From Sphingomonas cavernae (GTDB taxonomy: Bacteria; Pseudomonadota; Alphaproteobacteria; Sphingomonadales; Sphingomonadaceae), in contig NZ_QYUM01000002.1 of NCBI RefSeq assembly GCF_003590775.1, forward strand, positions 248,001 to 312,000: a DNA stretch of 64,000 bases. Direction: 5' to 3'. Below the pieces are notes generated by a model. That model had not been told where the DNA came from, made no database searches, and worked only from the letters and a program-made list of their open reading frames with translations. The translations under genes and the position numbers were made by a program. Of the stretch, positions 53,941 to 62,524 are shown piece after piece; positions within the stretch are counted from its first letter, which is position 1, and each line of letters starts with the position of its first letter.

Positions 53941-56316
53941 ATGAGGAATCGGGTCCAATATTCGACGGCGAGTCTGTTCGCGTTGATTGCAGCGCTCGGC
54001 GCTCCGCCCGCCTTCGCACAGGATGCGGCGCCGGCTGCCGAAGAGACGGCTGCGCCCCAGGAAGATACCGGCGGCATCAGCGATATCGTCGTTACCGCGC
54101 AGAAGCGCGCCGAGAACGTGCAGGACGTGCCGATCGCGATCTCCGCGGTCGACGAAGCCTATTTGAAATCGCGCGACATCAGCTCGATCGACCGGCTCGG
54201 CTCTGTCGCCCCGAACGTCAAGATCGAGCGCGCGCCTTCGAACAAGACGATCTCGCAGATCTCGATCCGCGGCTCGGTGACGATCAACCCCGCGATCACC
54301 TGGGAGCCCGCGGTCGGCCTCTATCTCGACGGTGTTTACATCGCCAAGGCGCAGGGCTCGATCTTCGACGTCGCCGATCTCGAGCGCGTCGAGGTGCTGC
54401 GCGGGCCGCAGGGCACGCTCTATGGACGCAACACGCTTGCAGGCGCGGTGAACCTCATCACCAAAAAGCCAAGCGGCGAGCTGGGCGGATCGGTCGAGGC
54501 GACCTATGGCAACTTCGATTACTGGAAGCTCAAGGGCGTCGTCGACCTCCCGAAGTTCGGCATCTTCTCGGTGAAGCTCTCGGGCCAGATCCAGAAGCGC
54601 GACGGCTTCATCGATATCGGCCCCAACCCCTATCCGCAGGCGTTTCTCGCGCGGCCCAATTCGGTCGACGAGACCAACGATATCGACGGCAAGAGCGGCA
54701 TGATCCAGGTGCGCGCCGAGCCGAGCGACACCCTGACCTTCGACTATATGTTCGACTATACGCGCTACAATCAGCGCCCCGATTTCGCGCAGCTCTATCA
54801 CGTCAACCGTAACGGCGATCCGCGCGACATCTTCGACCCGAATTCGCCGAGCTATCCCTTTGTCGGCCAGTTCTTCCCGCTCAACCTCTACGACCGGACC
54901 GAACGGCAATCGAGCGGCAGCATCGACGCCGACCCGCTCTACGAAAAGTCGAAGACGTGGGGCCATGCGTTGACCGCGACGCTCGAACTGGGCGACGCCA
55001 CGCTCAAGTCGATCACCGCGTACCGCAAGCTCCGCTGGTCGGACAGCATCGACCTTGATGGTTCGCCGCTTCCCGTCGCGATGACCGCGCGCGACAGCCG
55101 GTATCACGCGTTCAGCCAGGAGCTCCAGCTATCGGGCACAACGCTTGACGATCGGCTGAAATACGTGGTCGGCGCCTATTATTTCAAGGACAAGGCCGAG
55201 ACCGACAACCCTCAGAACTTCTTCGGCGGCGCGCAGACCTTCGTCTCCAACTATGGTTCGCACACCGAGGCCTATGCCGCCTATGGGCAGGTCGATTTCT
55301 CGGTCACCGACTCGCTCACGCTGGTCGGCGGCCTGCGCTACAATCATGAGAAGAAGGATGTCATGCGCCTGCTGCAGTTCACCGCGGCGGGCCAGCCCCA
55401 GATCACGCTGATCGACGTCCCCTATGGCGGCGTGCCCGATGCGACGTACAATGATCTGAGCCCGTCCTTCACCGTGCGCTACGAGCCCGGTGGCAACGTC
55501 GATCTCTATGCGCGCTACGCCAAGGGCTTCAAATCGGGCGGCTTCAATGGCGAGACCAATGTCGTGGTCTTGCCGACGCCCGATTGCCCGTCGGGTGCGC
55601 CCGAACTGTGCGAACCCTATCGCCCCGAAAAGGTCGACAGCTACGAAGTCGGCGTGAAAACGAGGCTGCTCGACAACACGCTGCAGCTCAACGCGGCGGC
55701 CTTCTGGGACGAGCACAAGGACATGCAGCTCGCGGTGTTCCTCGGCACCGGCTCGGCGGCGTCGATCGTCCGCAACGCGGCGGGCGCGCGCATTCGCGGC
55801 CTCGAGCTTGAGGCGATTGCGCGACCCGTCGACTGGCTGACCGTCAACACCTCGTTCGCGCTGCTCGACACCAAGTACAAGAAGTTCGTCGAGGTTCCGG
55901 GCGGCCCCGATGTGTCGGACAATCGTGCCTTCCCACACGCGCCCAAATACACCGCGTCGGCGGGCGTGGACTGGCGCGTGGTCGAGGGCGACTGGGGTCG
56001 GTTCAACCTGATCGGCGATCTCAACTTCGTCTCGTCCTACTACACCTTCCCCTATGCACTGCGCGTCGACAATCCGTCGGACCAGAACGCACGCAACACG
56101 CGCTCGCCCGGACGGACTATCGTCAACCTGCGCGGCACCTTCGCCGATCTCCCGATCGGCAATGTCAACGCCGAGCTGTCGCTGTGGGTGCGCAATTTGA
56201 CCAAGGAAAAGGCGCCGCAGAACTTCATCGATTTCGGGCCAAGCTTCGGTGGCCTCACCGTCGGCTATTTCCCGGATCCCCGCACCTATGGTGTGACCCT
56301 GGGCATGCGCTTCTGA
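53941..56316 (+). CDS. TonB-dependent outer-membrane receptor
   Basis: 791 residues; signal peptide (SLFALIAALGAPPAFAQ), then an Ala/Glu-rich linker, TonB-box-like SDIVVTAQKRAENVQ, plug with LRGPQGTLYGRNTLAGAVNLITKKP and a C-terminal strand ending GVTLGMRF. The ATG at 53941 is preceded by GGGAGGT. 33 bp after the GST gene, so it ends that block; an intrinsic terminator at 56345-56382 follows, just before the next gene. Confidence 0.9.
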   Translation: MRNRVQYSTASLFALIAALGAPPAFAQDAAPAAEETAAPQEDTGGISDIVVTAQKRAENVQDVPIAISAVDEAYLKSRDISSIDRLGSVAPNVKIERAPSNKTISQISIRGSVTINPAITWEPAVGLYLDGVYIAKAQGSIFDVADLERVEVLRGPQGTLYGRNTLAGAVNLITKKPSGELGGSVEATYGNFDYWKLKGVVDLPKFGIFSVKLSGQIQKRDGFIDIGPNPYPQAFLARPNSVDETNDIDGKSGMIQVRAEPSDTLTFDYMFDYTRYNQRPDFAQLYHVNRNGDPRDIFDPNSPSYPFVGQFFPLNLYDRTERQSSGSIDADPLYEKSKTWGHALTATLELGDATLKSITAYRKLRWSDSIDLDGSPLPVAMTARDSRYHAFSQELQLSGTTLDDRLKYVVGAYYFKDKAETDNPQNFFGGAQTFVSNYGSHTEAYAAYGQVDFSVTDSLTLVGGLRYNHEKKDVMRLLQFTAAGQPQITLIDVPYGGVPDATYNDLSPSFTVRYEPGGNVDLYARYAKGFKSGGFNGETNVVVLPTPDCPSGAPELCEPYRPEKVDSYEVGVKTRLLDNTLQLNAAAFWDEHKDMQLAVFLGTGSAASIVRNAAGARIRGLELEAIARPVDWLTVNTSFALLDTKYKKFVEVPGGPDVSDNRAFPHAPKYTASAGVDWRVVEGDWGRFNLIGDLNFVSSYYTFPYALRVDNPSDQNARNTRSPGRTIVNLRGTFADLPIGNVNAELSLWVRNLTKEKAPQNFIDFGPSFGGLTVGYFPDPRTYGVTLGMRF

Positions 56317-56344
56317 CGCGCACTGCTCCTCTCTGAAACCTTGA

Positions 56345-56382
56345 GGGGGTGGGCGGCCAAGGCCGTTCCGCCCCCTTATTTT
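56345..56382 (+). terminator. Likely intrinsic terminator/attenuator after the TonB receptor gene
   Basis: GGGCGG (56351-56356) pairs with CCGCCC (56368-56373), extended by a further G-rich/C-rich stretch with one mismatch, followed by TTATTTT. It lies just upstream of the Shine-Dalgarno of the next gene, so it may partly terminate and partly attenuate. Confidence 0.5.
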
Positions 56383-56394
56383 GTGGAGACATCA

Positions 56395-56931
56395 ATGACG
56401 CTCGACCCGAGGCTCCAGGAGCTGCTCGACCGCGAGGAGATCCGCCAGCTCATCACCGCCTATTGCAACGCAGCCGATCGGCACGACCACAAAAGGATGC
56501 GCAGCCTCTATCATGAGGACGCGATCGACGAGCACGGCGCGATGTTCTCCGGGCCCGCGATGGAGTTCATCGACAGGCTCCCCGAGATCCAGGCCAATAT
56601 GGAGATTCTCCATCACAATGTGACGACGATCAATCTGGCGATCGACGGCGACCGTGCCGAGGGCGAGGTCTATCTGCTCGCGCTCCACCGCGCGCGAATG
56701 CCCGACGGGCCGATCGACGTGCTCGTGGGCGGGCGCTATTTCGACAAGTACGAGCGGCGTGAGGGCAAATGGAAATTCCTCCACCGCGCGATCGTCGCAG
56801 ACTGGGCCAATGTCCATGAACCCTCGATCATCGACCTCGACCACCCGTTCCTCGCAGGCGCGAAGATCGGAAGGCCGGGCCCCTCCGATCCGTCCTACGA
56901 CTTCTTCAAGCTGCTCAGGCGCGGCGAATAA
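56395..56931 (+). CDS. SnoaL-like / NTF2-fold protein, second copy
   Basis: 178 residues from the ATG at 56395 (GTGGAG upstream). NTF2 fold: RLQELLDREEIRQLITAYCNAADRHD, DAIDEHGAMF, and a long strand region with LVGGRYFDKYERREGKWKF. Similar in fold but not closely in sequence to the one at 52691. Members often dehydrate or isomerise, but many are of unknown function. The C terminus ends DFFKLLRRGE before the perfect repeat at 56941. Confidence 0.72.
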   Translation: MTLDPRLQELLDREEIRQLITAYCNAADRHDHKRMRSLYHEDAIDEHGAMFSGPAMEFIDRLPEIQANMEILHHNVTTINLAIDGDRAEGEVYLLALHRARMPDGPIDVLVGGRYFDKYERREGKWKFLHRAIVADWANVHEPSIIDLDHPFLAGAKIGRPGPSDPSYDFFKLLRRGE

Positions 56932-56940
56932 AGGCTTTAC

Positions 56941-57028
56941 TGTCATTCCCGCGAAAGCGGGAATCCAGGAACACAAAACCTTCCGGATGGATCAGCGTTC
57001 ATGGATTCCCGCTTTCGCGGGAATGACA
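56941..57028. repeat. Perfect 27-bp inverted repeat (GTCATTCCCGCGAAAGCGGGAAT type)
   Basis: Arms 56941-56967 and 57002-57028 are exactly complementary with a 34-base loop; each arm contains its own hairpin TTCCCGCGAAAGCGGGAA. It separates the convergent SnoaL and TonB receptor genes, and begins nine bases after the SnoaL stop. Confidence 0.95.
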
Positions 57029-57067
57029 ATCAATTGAGTGAGCCCCGGCGCGCGCCGGCAGTCGCAA

Positions 57068-59416
57068 TCAGAACTTGATCGCCAGCTCGACACCATAGCT
57101 GCGCGGATCGCCATACATCACGCCCGCAAAGCCGAGCGATCCGAAGTCGATGCCCGACAGCAGATAGTCCTCGCCCGTCAGATTCTTGCCCCAGAGCGAA
57201 ACCGAAGCTTCCGATCCGCCAAGCGGTATCTCGGAAAGCGTCAGCCGCCCGCTCAGCAGCCCGACGCCGCCGTCGGCAATTTCCTCGTTGAATGGGTTGA
57301 TCGGGTGCCAGTAGATCTTGCTGCGGTAGCTCCAGTCGGCGCGCGCGGTGAGCTTGCCGATATCGCCGAGCGCGGTCTCATATTGCGCGCCCACATTGGC
57401 GGTAGTTGCCGCCGAATACTGGAACTTCGCGACGTCCGAAATGTCGATTGGCAAGCCGCTGATTGGATCGACGAATATAAACGTCTTGTACTTGCGGTCG
57501 GTATAGCCGATCGACGCGTTGGCGGTGAGGCCCGTTGTGATCAGCACCTGAAGCTCGGCCTCGATACCGGTATAGGTGGCCTTGGCGGCGTTGACCGTCG
57601 TGCTCGCAGCGCCGCCCGTTCCGGCCAGGAACTGCTGCACCTGAAGATCGTCATAGATCGAATGGAAGGCGGCAAGGTTGACGCGCACCCGTCGATCGAA
57701 GAGGTCGCTCTTAAACCCGATCTCGTAGGAGGTCAGGTCCTCGGGATCAAAGCCGTTATTGTCGGCCGCGCGTGCGTTGAAGCCACCCGCCTTGTAGCCC
57801 GTGCTGGCACGGACATAGGTCATGATGTCGTCGTTCCAGTCATAGGCGATGTTGGCGAGCCAGTTCAAACGATTGAACTTCTTGCTGAGATCGCGGGGCG
57901 CCGGCGGTATTGGCGACGACTGCGTGAGATGCTTCTTGTCCTCGGTATAGCGCAGGCCACCCGTGATGCTGAGCCGGTTGTCGAGCGCGGCGGGCTTCCA
58001 GGTGAGCTGGGTGAACGCCGCCATCGAGCGCGAGGTATGGCGATAGGTGAGCCGCGTATCGACGTTGACGCCGAAGCTGTTGAGCGAGATGCCCGGCGCG
58101 ATCGGGATCGGCACGGGAGAAGGCAGGACAAGCGTGAAGCCCTGAGGGTTGTCCTCGGTCGCTTCCTCACGGAAATAATAGGCGCCGACGACATAGTCGA
58201 ACTCGTCGCCGATCGAGCCGATCAGGTTGAGTTCCTGCGAGATCTGGTTCTGGTGCCGCTCGTTGCTGGTGTGGAACAGATCGACCGGTCCGATGCCGAG
58301 CGGGATGAACGGGTTGGGCGGTGCGAGAATCGCGGGACTGACGAGAAAGCCGACCAGGCCGCCATTGCCGTCGATGTCCGAACTCACGATCCTGTTGTCC
58401 CACTCGCGATAGCCGGTGATCGAGCGCAACGTCGCGTCACCGATCTCGATATTCATCGTCAATGTGTGGCCCTGCACCTTGTCACGAACGTCGCCATCAC
58501 GGTCCAGGCGGATCTGCGAGAGACGTTCCGACGATACGAGCGGCGCGGTGCCGCCGAACGCAGGCGAGAAATTGAGATATGCAAGGATGTCGGAACGCAT
58601 CGCGCGGAGCTGGAAGGCATTGGCGCGGCCATGGCGATCGCTGAAATCATAGGAATAATCGAGCGTGAAGCCCGTGCCCTTGTCGAAACGCAGCGCCGCG
58701 CGCAGCGCATCGACATTGCGCGCACCTGGATCGCGCTTGTCCGACGGCTGGAAGACGTTGTCGACGGTGCCGTCGCGCTGGCTGTGATAATAGCCGAACT
58801 TCAACGCAACGCCCGAATCCAGGAGCTCGCCCGTGTCGAGCACGGCCTTCGCCATGAACTCGTCGAACCGGCCATAGCCCATCTGGACACTGCCACCGAA
58901 ATCGTCCGATGGCTTGGCGGAAATCATGTTGACCGCGCCACCCGTGGTGTTGCGTCCGTAGAGCGTGCCCTGCGGCCCGCGCAGCACCTCGATACGCTCA
59001 AGATCCATCATGTCGAACAACGCACCCGCCGAGCGGCCGACGATCACGCCGTCGACATAGAGCCCGACCGCAGGGTCGGCGGTCAGGATCGGATCATTGT
59101 CGACGATGCCGCGGATCGCGATCGAGGGATTGGCGGTCGCCGATGGGGTTTCGCTGATGACGAGATTGGGCGCGATGCTGCCGATATCGGCGACGCTGGT
59201 GATGCCGCGCTCCCGGATCATCTCGGCATCGACGGCGCTGACGGCAAGCGGCGTATCCTGCAGGCTTTCGGCGCGCTTTTGCGCGGTGACGATGATGTCG
59301 CCAAGGCCCTCGGGCGCTGCCTCCGCGGCTTCCTGCGCATGCGCGGTGGCGGCGAGCCAGGGCGCGATCAGCGCGAAGCTTGCCAGGGTTGCACGGAAAC
59401 GGACTTTCGAATGCAT
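57068..59416 (-). CDS. TonB-dependent outer-membrane receptor
   Basis: 782 residues from the ATG at 59416 (upstream frame to 59536 rejected: no signal sequence). Seen: signal peptide (ATLASFALIAPWLAATAHAQ), TonB-box-like GDIIVTAQKRAESLQ, plug with LRGPQGTLYGRNTTGGAVNMISAKP, barrel ending VELAIKF. Lies downstream of a P450-ferredoxin pair but after a terminator, so it has its own promoter in 59417-59561, an AT-rich stretch with TGCGCAAATG-like sequence. Confidence 0.9.
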   Translation of the reverse strand: MHSKVRFRATLASFALIAPWLAATAHAQEAAEAAPEGLGDIIVTAQKRAESLQDTPLAVSAVDAEMIRERGITSVADIGSIAPNLVISETPSATANPSIAIRGIVDNDPILTADPAVGLYVDGVIVGRSAGALFDMMDLERIEVLRGPQGTLYGRNTTGGAVNMISAKPSDDFGGSVQMGYGRFDEFMAKAVLDTGELLDSGVALKFGYYHSQRDGTVDNVFQPSDKRDPGARNVDALRAALRFDKGTGFTLDYSYDFSDRHGRANAFQLRAMRSDILAYLNFSPAFGGTAPLVSSERLSQIRLDRDGDVRDKVQGHTLTMNIEIGDATLRSITGYREWDNRIVSSDIDGNGGLVGFLVSPAILAPPNPFIPLGIGPVDLFHTSNERHQNQISQELNLIGSIGDEFDYVVGAYYFREEATEDNPQGFTLVLPSPVPIPIAPGISLNSFGVNVDTRLTYRHTSRSMAAFTQLTWKPAALDNRLSITGGLRYTEDKKHLTQSSPIPPAPRDLSKKFNRLNWLANIAYDWNDDIMTYVRASTGYKAGGFNARAADNNGFDPEDLTSYEIGFKSDLFDRRVRVNLAAFHSIYDDLQVQQFLAGTGGAASTTVNAAKATYTGIEAELQVLITTGLTANASIGYTDRKYKTFIFVDPISGLPIDISDVAKFQYSAATTANVGAQYETALGDIGKLTARADWSYRSKIYWHPINPFNEEIADGGVGLLSGRLTLSEIPLGGSEASVSLWGKNLTGEDYLLSGIDFGSLGFAGVMYGDPRSYGVELAIKF

Positions 59417-59561
59417 ATGGTTCCTCCCCAAGGAACCGCCGGTTGCCGGCGTGTTCCGCATCACTAACGTCGATTTAGTGACATCATGCGCATTTTTTCG
59501 AAGAAAACAATACGCACCATGCGAGATTGTCCGCACGTGTTGCGCAAATGCACAAGCGTTT

Positions 59562-59599
59562 GAAAAATGGAAGGGGCGGCCGGGTCAACCGCCCCTTCC
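59562..59599 (-). terminator. Strong intrinsic terminator after the P450-ferredoxin operon
   Basis: On the minus strand GGAAGGGGCGG pairs perfectly with CCGCCCCTTCC (11-bp stem, 9-base loop) followed by ATTTTTC. It begins nine bases past the ferredoxin stop. Confidence 0.92.
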
Positions 59600-59607
59600 T
59601 GACCGGC

Positions 59608-59943
59608 TCAGATGCCGGGCTGATCCTTGGGCACGTGGACTCGCAGTCCGTCGAGCTCCTCGGTGATGTGAATCTGACAACTCAGCCGGCTGGTCGGCCG
59701 GACCTCGATATAATCGGCCAGCGCCTCGAGCATCTCGCCCTCCTCGGCGCCCGGCGGACCGACGCGGTCCGCCCAGTTCTCATCAACATAGACGTGGCAG
59801 GTGCCGCACTGACGCACGCCGCCACAGAGCGCATCAATGCCGTCGACAAGGTTACCGACCGCGAGGTGCATCACCGCCATGCCTTCGAAATTGGTACAGG
59901 TCCGCTCGCTGCCGTCGGGCTGGACATAGGTAACGCGTGCCAT
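59608..59943 (-). CDS. [2Fe-2S] ferredoxin (adrenodoxin/putidaredoxin type), P450 partner
   Basis: 111 residues. Transfers electrons to the adjacent P450. Seen: cluster ligands Cys40, Cys46, Cys49 (CGGVRQCGTC) and Cys89 (LSCQI), an acidic EEGEMLEALADY helix typical of P450 interaction. Starts on the last base of the P450 stop (TGATG), so the two are translationally coupled. A ferredoxin reductase is not in the window. Confidence 0.93.
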   Translation of the reverse strand: MARVTYVQPDGSERTCTNFEGMAVMHLAVGNLVDGIDALCGGVRQCGTCHVYVDENWADRVGPPGAEEGEMLEALADYIEVRPTSRLSCQIHITEELDGLRVHVPKDQPGI

Positions 59944-61361
59944 CAGTTCGCTGCCTCCCCATGCGCGGGGCAGCCCGCGGCCGCTGCGAGCGCGCCGATA
60001 TCGGCGGGCGCACGGTCGGGAATGACGCGGCGCTTGTAGCGAACGCGGCAGGGCTGTTCGGGCCAATAGGTTCCGGCCCCCGCGATCGGGCGGGGCTCGT
60101 CGATCAATTCCATGTCGTAGCGCTGGAGCAGAATCGCCACGAGCACCTTCATTTCCATGCGCGCAAAATTAACGCCCGCGCAGCGGTGCATACCACCACC
60201 AAAGCCGATCAGGCTGTTCGACTCCACCTTTGCATCGGCACGATCGGTGTCGAAGCGCGTCGGATCATAGTCGTCGGGACGCTCGAACACCTCGCTCATC
60301 CGGTGGCTCACCGAGGGCGCAAGCAGGATCCAGTCGCCCTTGCGGACCTGATAGCCGTCACGCTCGAAATCGGCGGCGGCCTTGCGAATCATCGTGAAGG
60401 CCACGGGATGCAGCCGCTCGGTCTCGCGCAGCGCGAGGTCCATCTTCTGCATCGCAATCGCCTGTTCCCAGCTCAGATCGGCGCCCGAGGCCGAGCCGAT
60501 CAGGCTGCCGATCTCGTCGCGCAGCACATCGCGATAGCCGGGGTTCTGGAGGATATCGATCATCGCCCAGCTCACCTGCCCGGCGGTGGTCTCATGCCCG
60601 GCCCAGACGAGCAGCAGGATAAGGTTGATGATGAGCTCGTCGGGGATCGGCCGGCCATCGGGATAAGTGGAGGCGACCATGTCCTGGAAGAAATCCGCAG
60701 GTTCGACGGGGTTGGCGCGGCGCTGGTCGATCCACGCCTGGAGGATACGGTGGAGCTTCTTCTTGGCGGCCTGGCTGCGGCGCATCTTCTTCGTCGGCAG
60801 CCAGAGCGGCAGCACGAACTCCATCCCGCCCGAAAAGTCGCGGAACAGATCGAAAAACTCGTGACCCAGCTTCTGCTTGAAATCGCGTCCCATGAAACTG
60901 TGCGCGGCGATGTCCATGACGACCGGCCCAAGCGTGGGGATCAGGTCGAATTCGCCCGAATCTCCCAGCCTGTGGCAGAGCGCGGTCACTTCCTCCGCCA
61001 TCACGGGGACGTACTGCTTCATCGCCGATGCCTTGAAGCGGGGCATGATCACCGCGCGCTGGCGCAGATATTCCTCCATCTCGGCGAAGGAGTAGAAATC
61101 GGGGGAGAACATCTTGTGGAAAAAGGGCATCGACTCGCGGATCGACAGCAGCTTGTCGGTTTCCTGAAAGACGAAGCGGTTGTTGTCGGGCCCGAGCATG
61201 ACGACCATCTTCCGCCCGCCCATGCGGAAGGAATAGATCGGTCCGCGCGTGTTATACCCATCGCGCAGCAGCTTGACGGGGTCTTTGAAAAAACTCGTCA
61301 GATGGCCCAAAAAAGGTACGCCGCCGTCAAGCGCGGGCGGCTCCATTGCAACAGCCTGCAT
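59943..61361 (-). CDS. Cytochrome P450, sterol-demethylase (CYP51)-like
   Basis: 472 residues from the ATG at 61361, with AGAGGA at a good distance. Monooxygenase with heme. Seen: proline-rich start VPFLGHLTSFFKDPVKLL, I-helix WAGHETTAGQ with the oxygen-activating acid/Thr pair, K-helix RETERLHP (ExxR), and the heme loop FGGGMHRCAG with Cys394. The N-terminal PFLGH...F.KDP pattern and spacing are closer to CYP51-type than to typical soluble bacterial P450s. No membrane anchor. A steroid or sterol substrate is plausible, including estrogen-type A-ring hydroxylation, but unproven. Confidence 0.85.
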   Translation of the reverse strand: MQAVAMEPPALDGGVPFLGHLTSFFKDPVKLLRDGYNTRGPIYSFRMGGRKMVVMLGPDNNRFVFQETDKLLSIRESMPFFHKMFSPDFYSFAEMEEYLRQRAVIMPRFKASAMKQYVPVMAEEVTALCHRLGDSGEFDLIPTLGPVVMDIAAHSFMGRDFKQKLGHEFFDLFRDFSGGMEFVLPLWLPTKKMRRSQAAKKKLHRILQAWIDQRRANPVEPADFFQDMVASTYPDGRPIPDELIINLILLLVWAGHETTAGQVSWAMIDILQNPGYRDVLRDEIGSLIGSASGADLSWEQAIAMQKMDLALRETERLHPVAFTMIRKAAADFERDGYQVRKGDWILLAPSVSHRMSEVFERPDDYDPTRFDTDRADAKVESNSLIGFGGGMHRCAGVNFARMEMKVLVAILLQRYDMELIDEPRPIAGAGTYWPEQPCRVRYKRRVIPDRAPADIGALAAAAGCPAHGEAAN

Positions 61362-61462
61362 GATCTGATCCTCTCTCCCGTGCCGGTCCCTCGGCCGGCG
61401 ATGGGGCGATTATCATGCAACGGCGCGCCTTCGCCGAGCCACTTGGCGGAAAGTTGCGCAAT

Positions 61463-62290
61463 TCACGCCTTGAAGGCGCGCTTTCTGCGACTTTCGGTGC
61501 CCAGCGAACCCTGCCCCACATCGCGCGCCACGAGCGGGAGCGGGATCGGGGTCGAGGCGATCAGCAACCCGACATTAGTCTTGACCGATGGCGGGAGCGT
61601 CGCGTCGCGCGCGATCAGGTCGCGGACTTCGCGGAACAGGCTGTGCAGACGACGCTCGAGCAGCGCGCGCGCGGCGTCCGACAGCTCGCCGATCTCGAAC
61701 TGCCAGACCGAGCCCGGACCCGAGAAATCGCGTTGAAGGAATTCTTCCTTTACGCGCTGGTCGAAGAAGCGGCGCATCGGGCCTCCCTTGCGCCAGTTGA
61801 TGCTGCGCGCGGTCATCAGCCGGATGGCGTTGCCGGGTAATAGCCGGATAAGACCGATGCGCTCCAGCTTCATCAACGCGGGAACGAGAAAGGACTGGTC
61901 GATACCGTAATCGGCCTCGATCCGCTCGACGGTCCAGCCGCCGAGCACGAGGTGAAAGCAGAAAAGCGCGAGCGGTTCCTCGACCAGCGCCTGTTCCTGC
62001 GCGTCGGACAGCGTATCTGGCCTGGCGGGGTGCCCCTCCTCAGCCAGCCGCGCCAGCTCGAGAAAGTTGATGCCGATCAGCTCGCAGATCTCATCGATGC
62101 GCGCGAGCGTGAAGCTCCTTTGCGCGAAGGTGCGCTTGATGCTGGCGTGGCTGACGCCGAGCGCTGTCGCGACATCGGCGTAGGTGAGCCCGCGTTCCTT
62201 CAGCGCGCGCTTCAATGCCTCGACCAGATAGATGGTCTGCGTGTGTAGCCGTTCCGCTGCCGTCACCCTGCCTGTCCCTCCACTGCGCAT
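61463..62290 (-). CDS. XRE-family transcriptional regulator with C-terminal effector region
   Basis: 275 residues from the ATG at 62290; a GTG at 62266 with an upstream GGAGGGACAGGCAGG is a strong alternative. Seen: N-terminal helix-turn-helix ALKERGLTYADVATALGVSHASIKRTFAQ, then about 180 residues of mixed alpha/beta with no recognised domain. Lies 101 bp upstream of the P450 gene on the same strand and probably regulates it; it may be autoregulated via the dyads in 62392-62488. Confidence 0.82.
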   Translation of the reverse strand: MRSGGTGRVTAAERLHTQTIYLVEALKRALKERGLTYADVATALGVSHASIKRTFAQRSFTLARIDEICELIGINFLELARLAEEGHPARPDTLSDAQEQALVEEPLALFCFHLVLGGWTVERIEADYGIDQSFLVPALMKLERIGLIRLLPGNAIRLMTARSINWRKGGPMRRFFDQRVKEEFLQRDFSGPGSVWQFEIGELSDAARALLERRLHSLFREVRDLIARDATLPPSVKTNVGLLIASTPIPLPLVARDVGQGSLGTESRRKRAFKA

Positions 62291-62391
62291 ATCCTCATGC
62301 GAGCTGGGCAATGCCCACGCTATGCGCTTTTGCGACGATGATAGAGCCGCGCGCGCGCCGGGCAATGGGCCTGAATGTAAAATGCACCTCC

Positions 62392-62407
62392 TGTGATCCA
62401 CGTCACG
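62392..62407. promoter_or_regulatory. CRP/FNR-type site
   Basis: TGTGA-N6-TCACG upstream of the XRE regulator, one base off the CRP consensus. Also nearby is CACGGTT...AACCGTG (62404-62410 and 62430-62436), a wider dyad. Either might control the regulator. Confidence 0.35.
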
Positions 62408-62439
62408 GTTTTGATTCGTCAGCCATGTTAACCGTGCCA

Positions 62440-62488
62440 TGGTCCACGGCGCTGTGGCTTTGCGACCCGGCCAGAACGCCGTGGACCA
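62440..62488. repeat. 12-bp inverted repeat between the XRE and Dabb genes
   Basis: TGGTCCACGGCG (62440-62451) and CGCCGTGGACCA (62477-62488) are perfectly complementary with a 25-base loop. It has no following U-run, so it is a poor terminator but could be an operator or RNA stem downstream of the Dabb gene. Confidence 0.6.
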
Positions 62489-62524
62489 CCTGACGACTTC
62501 CTGCGCCACCCGCTCGCGAACAGG

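Noticed and set aside
5520-57028. CRISPR array
   Set aside because: The repeats are inverted pairs at scattered sites, not direct repeats with regular spacers; no cas-like genes.
57038-59467. 809-residue plus-strand open frame
   Set aside because: Antisense to a TonB receptor with signal peptide and plug motifs; composition is Arg/Asp/Ala noise.
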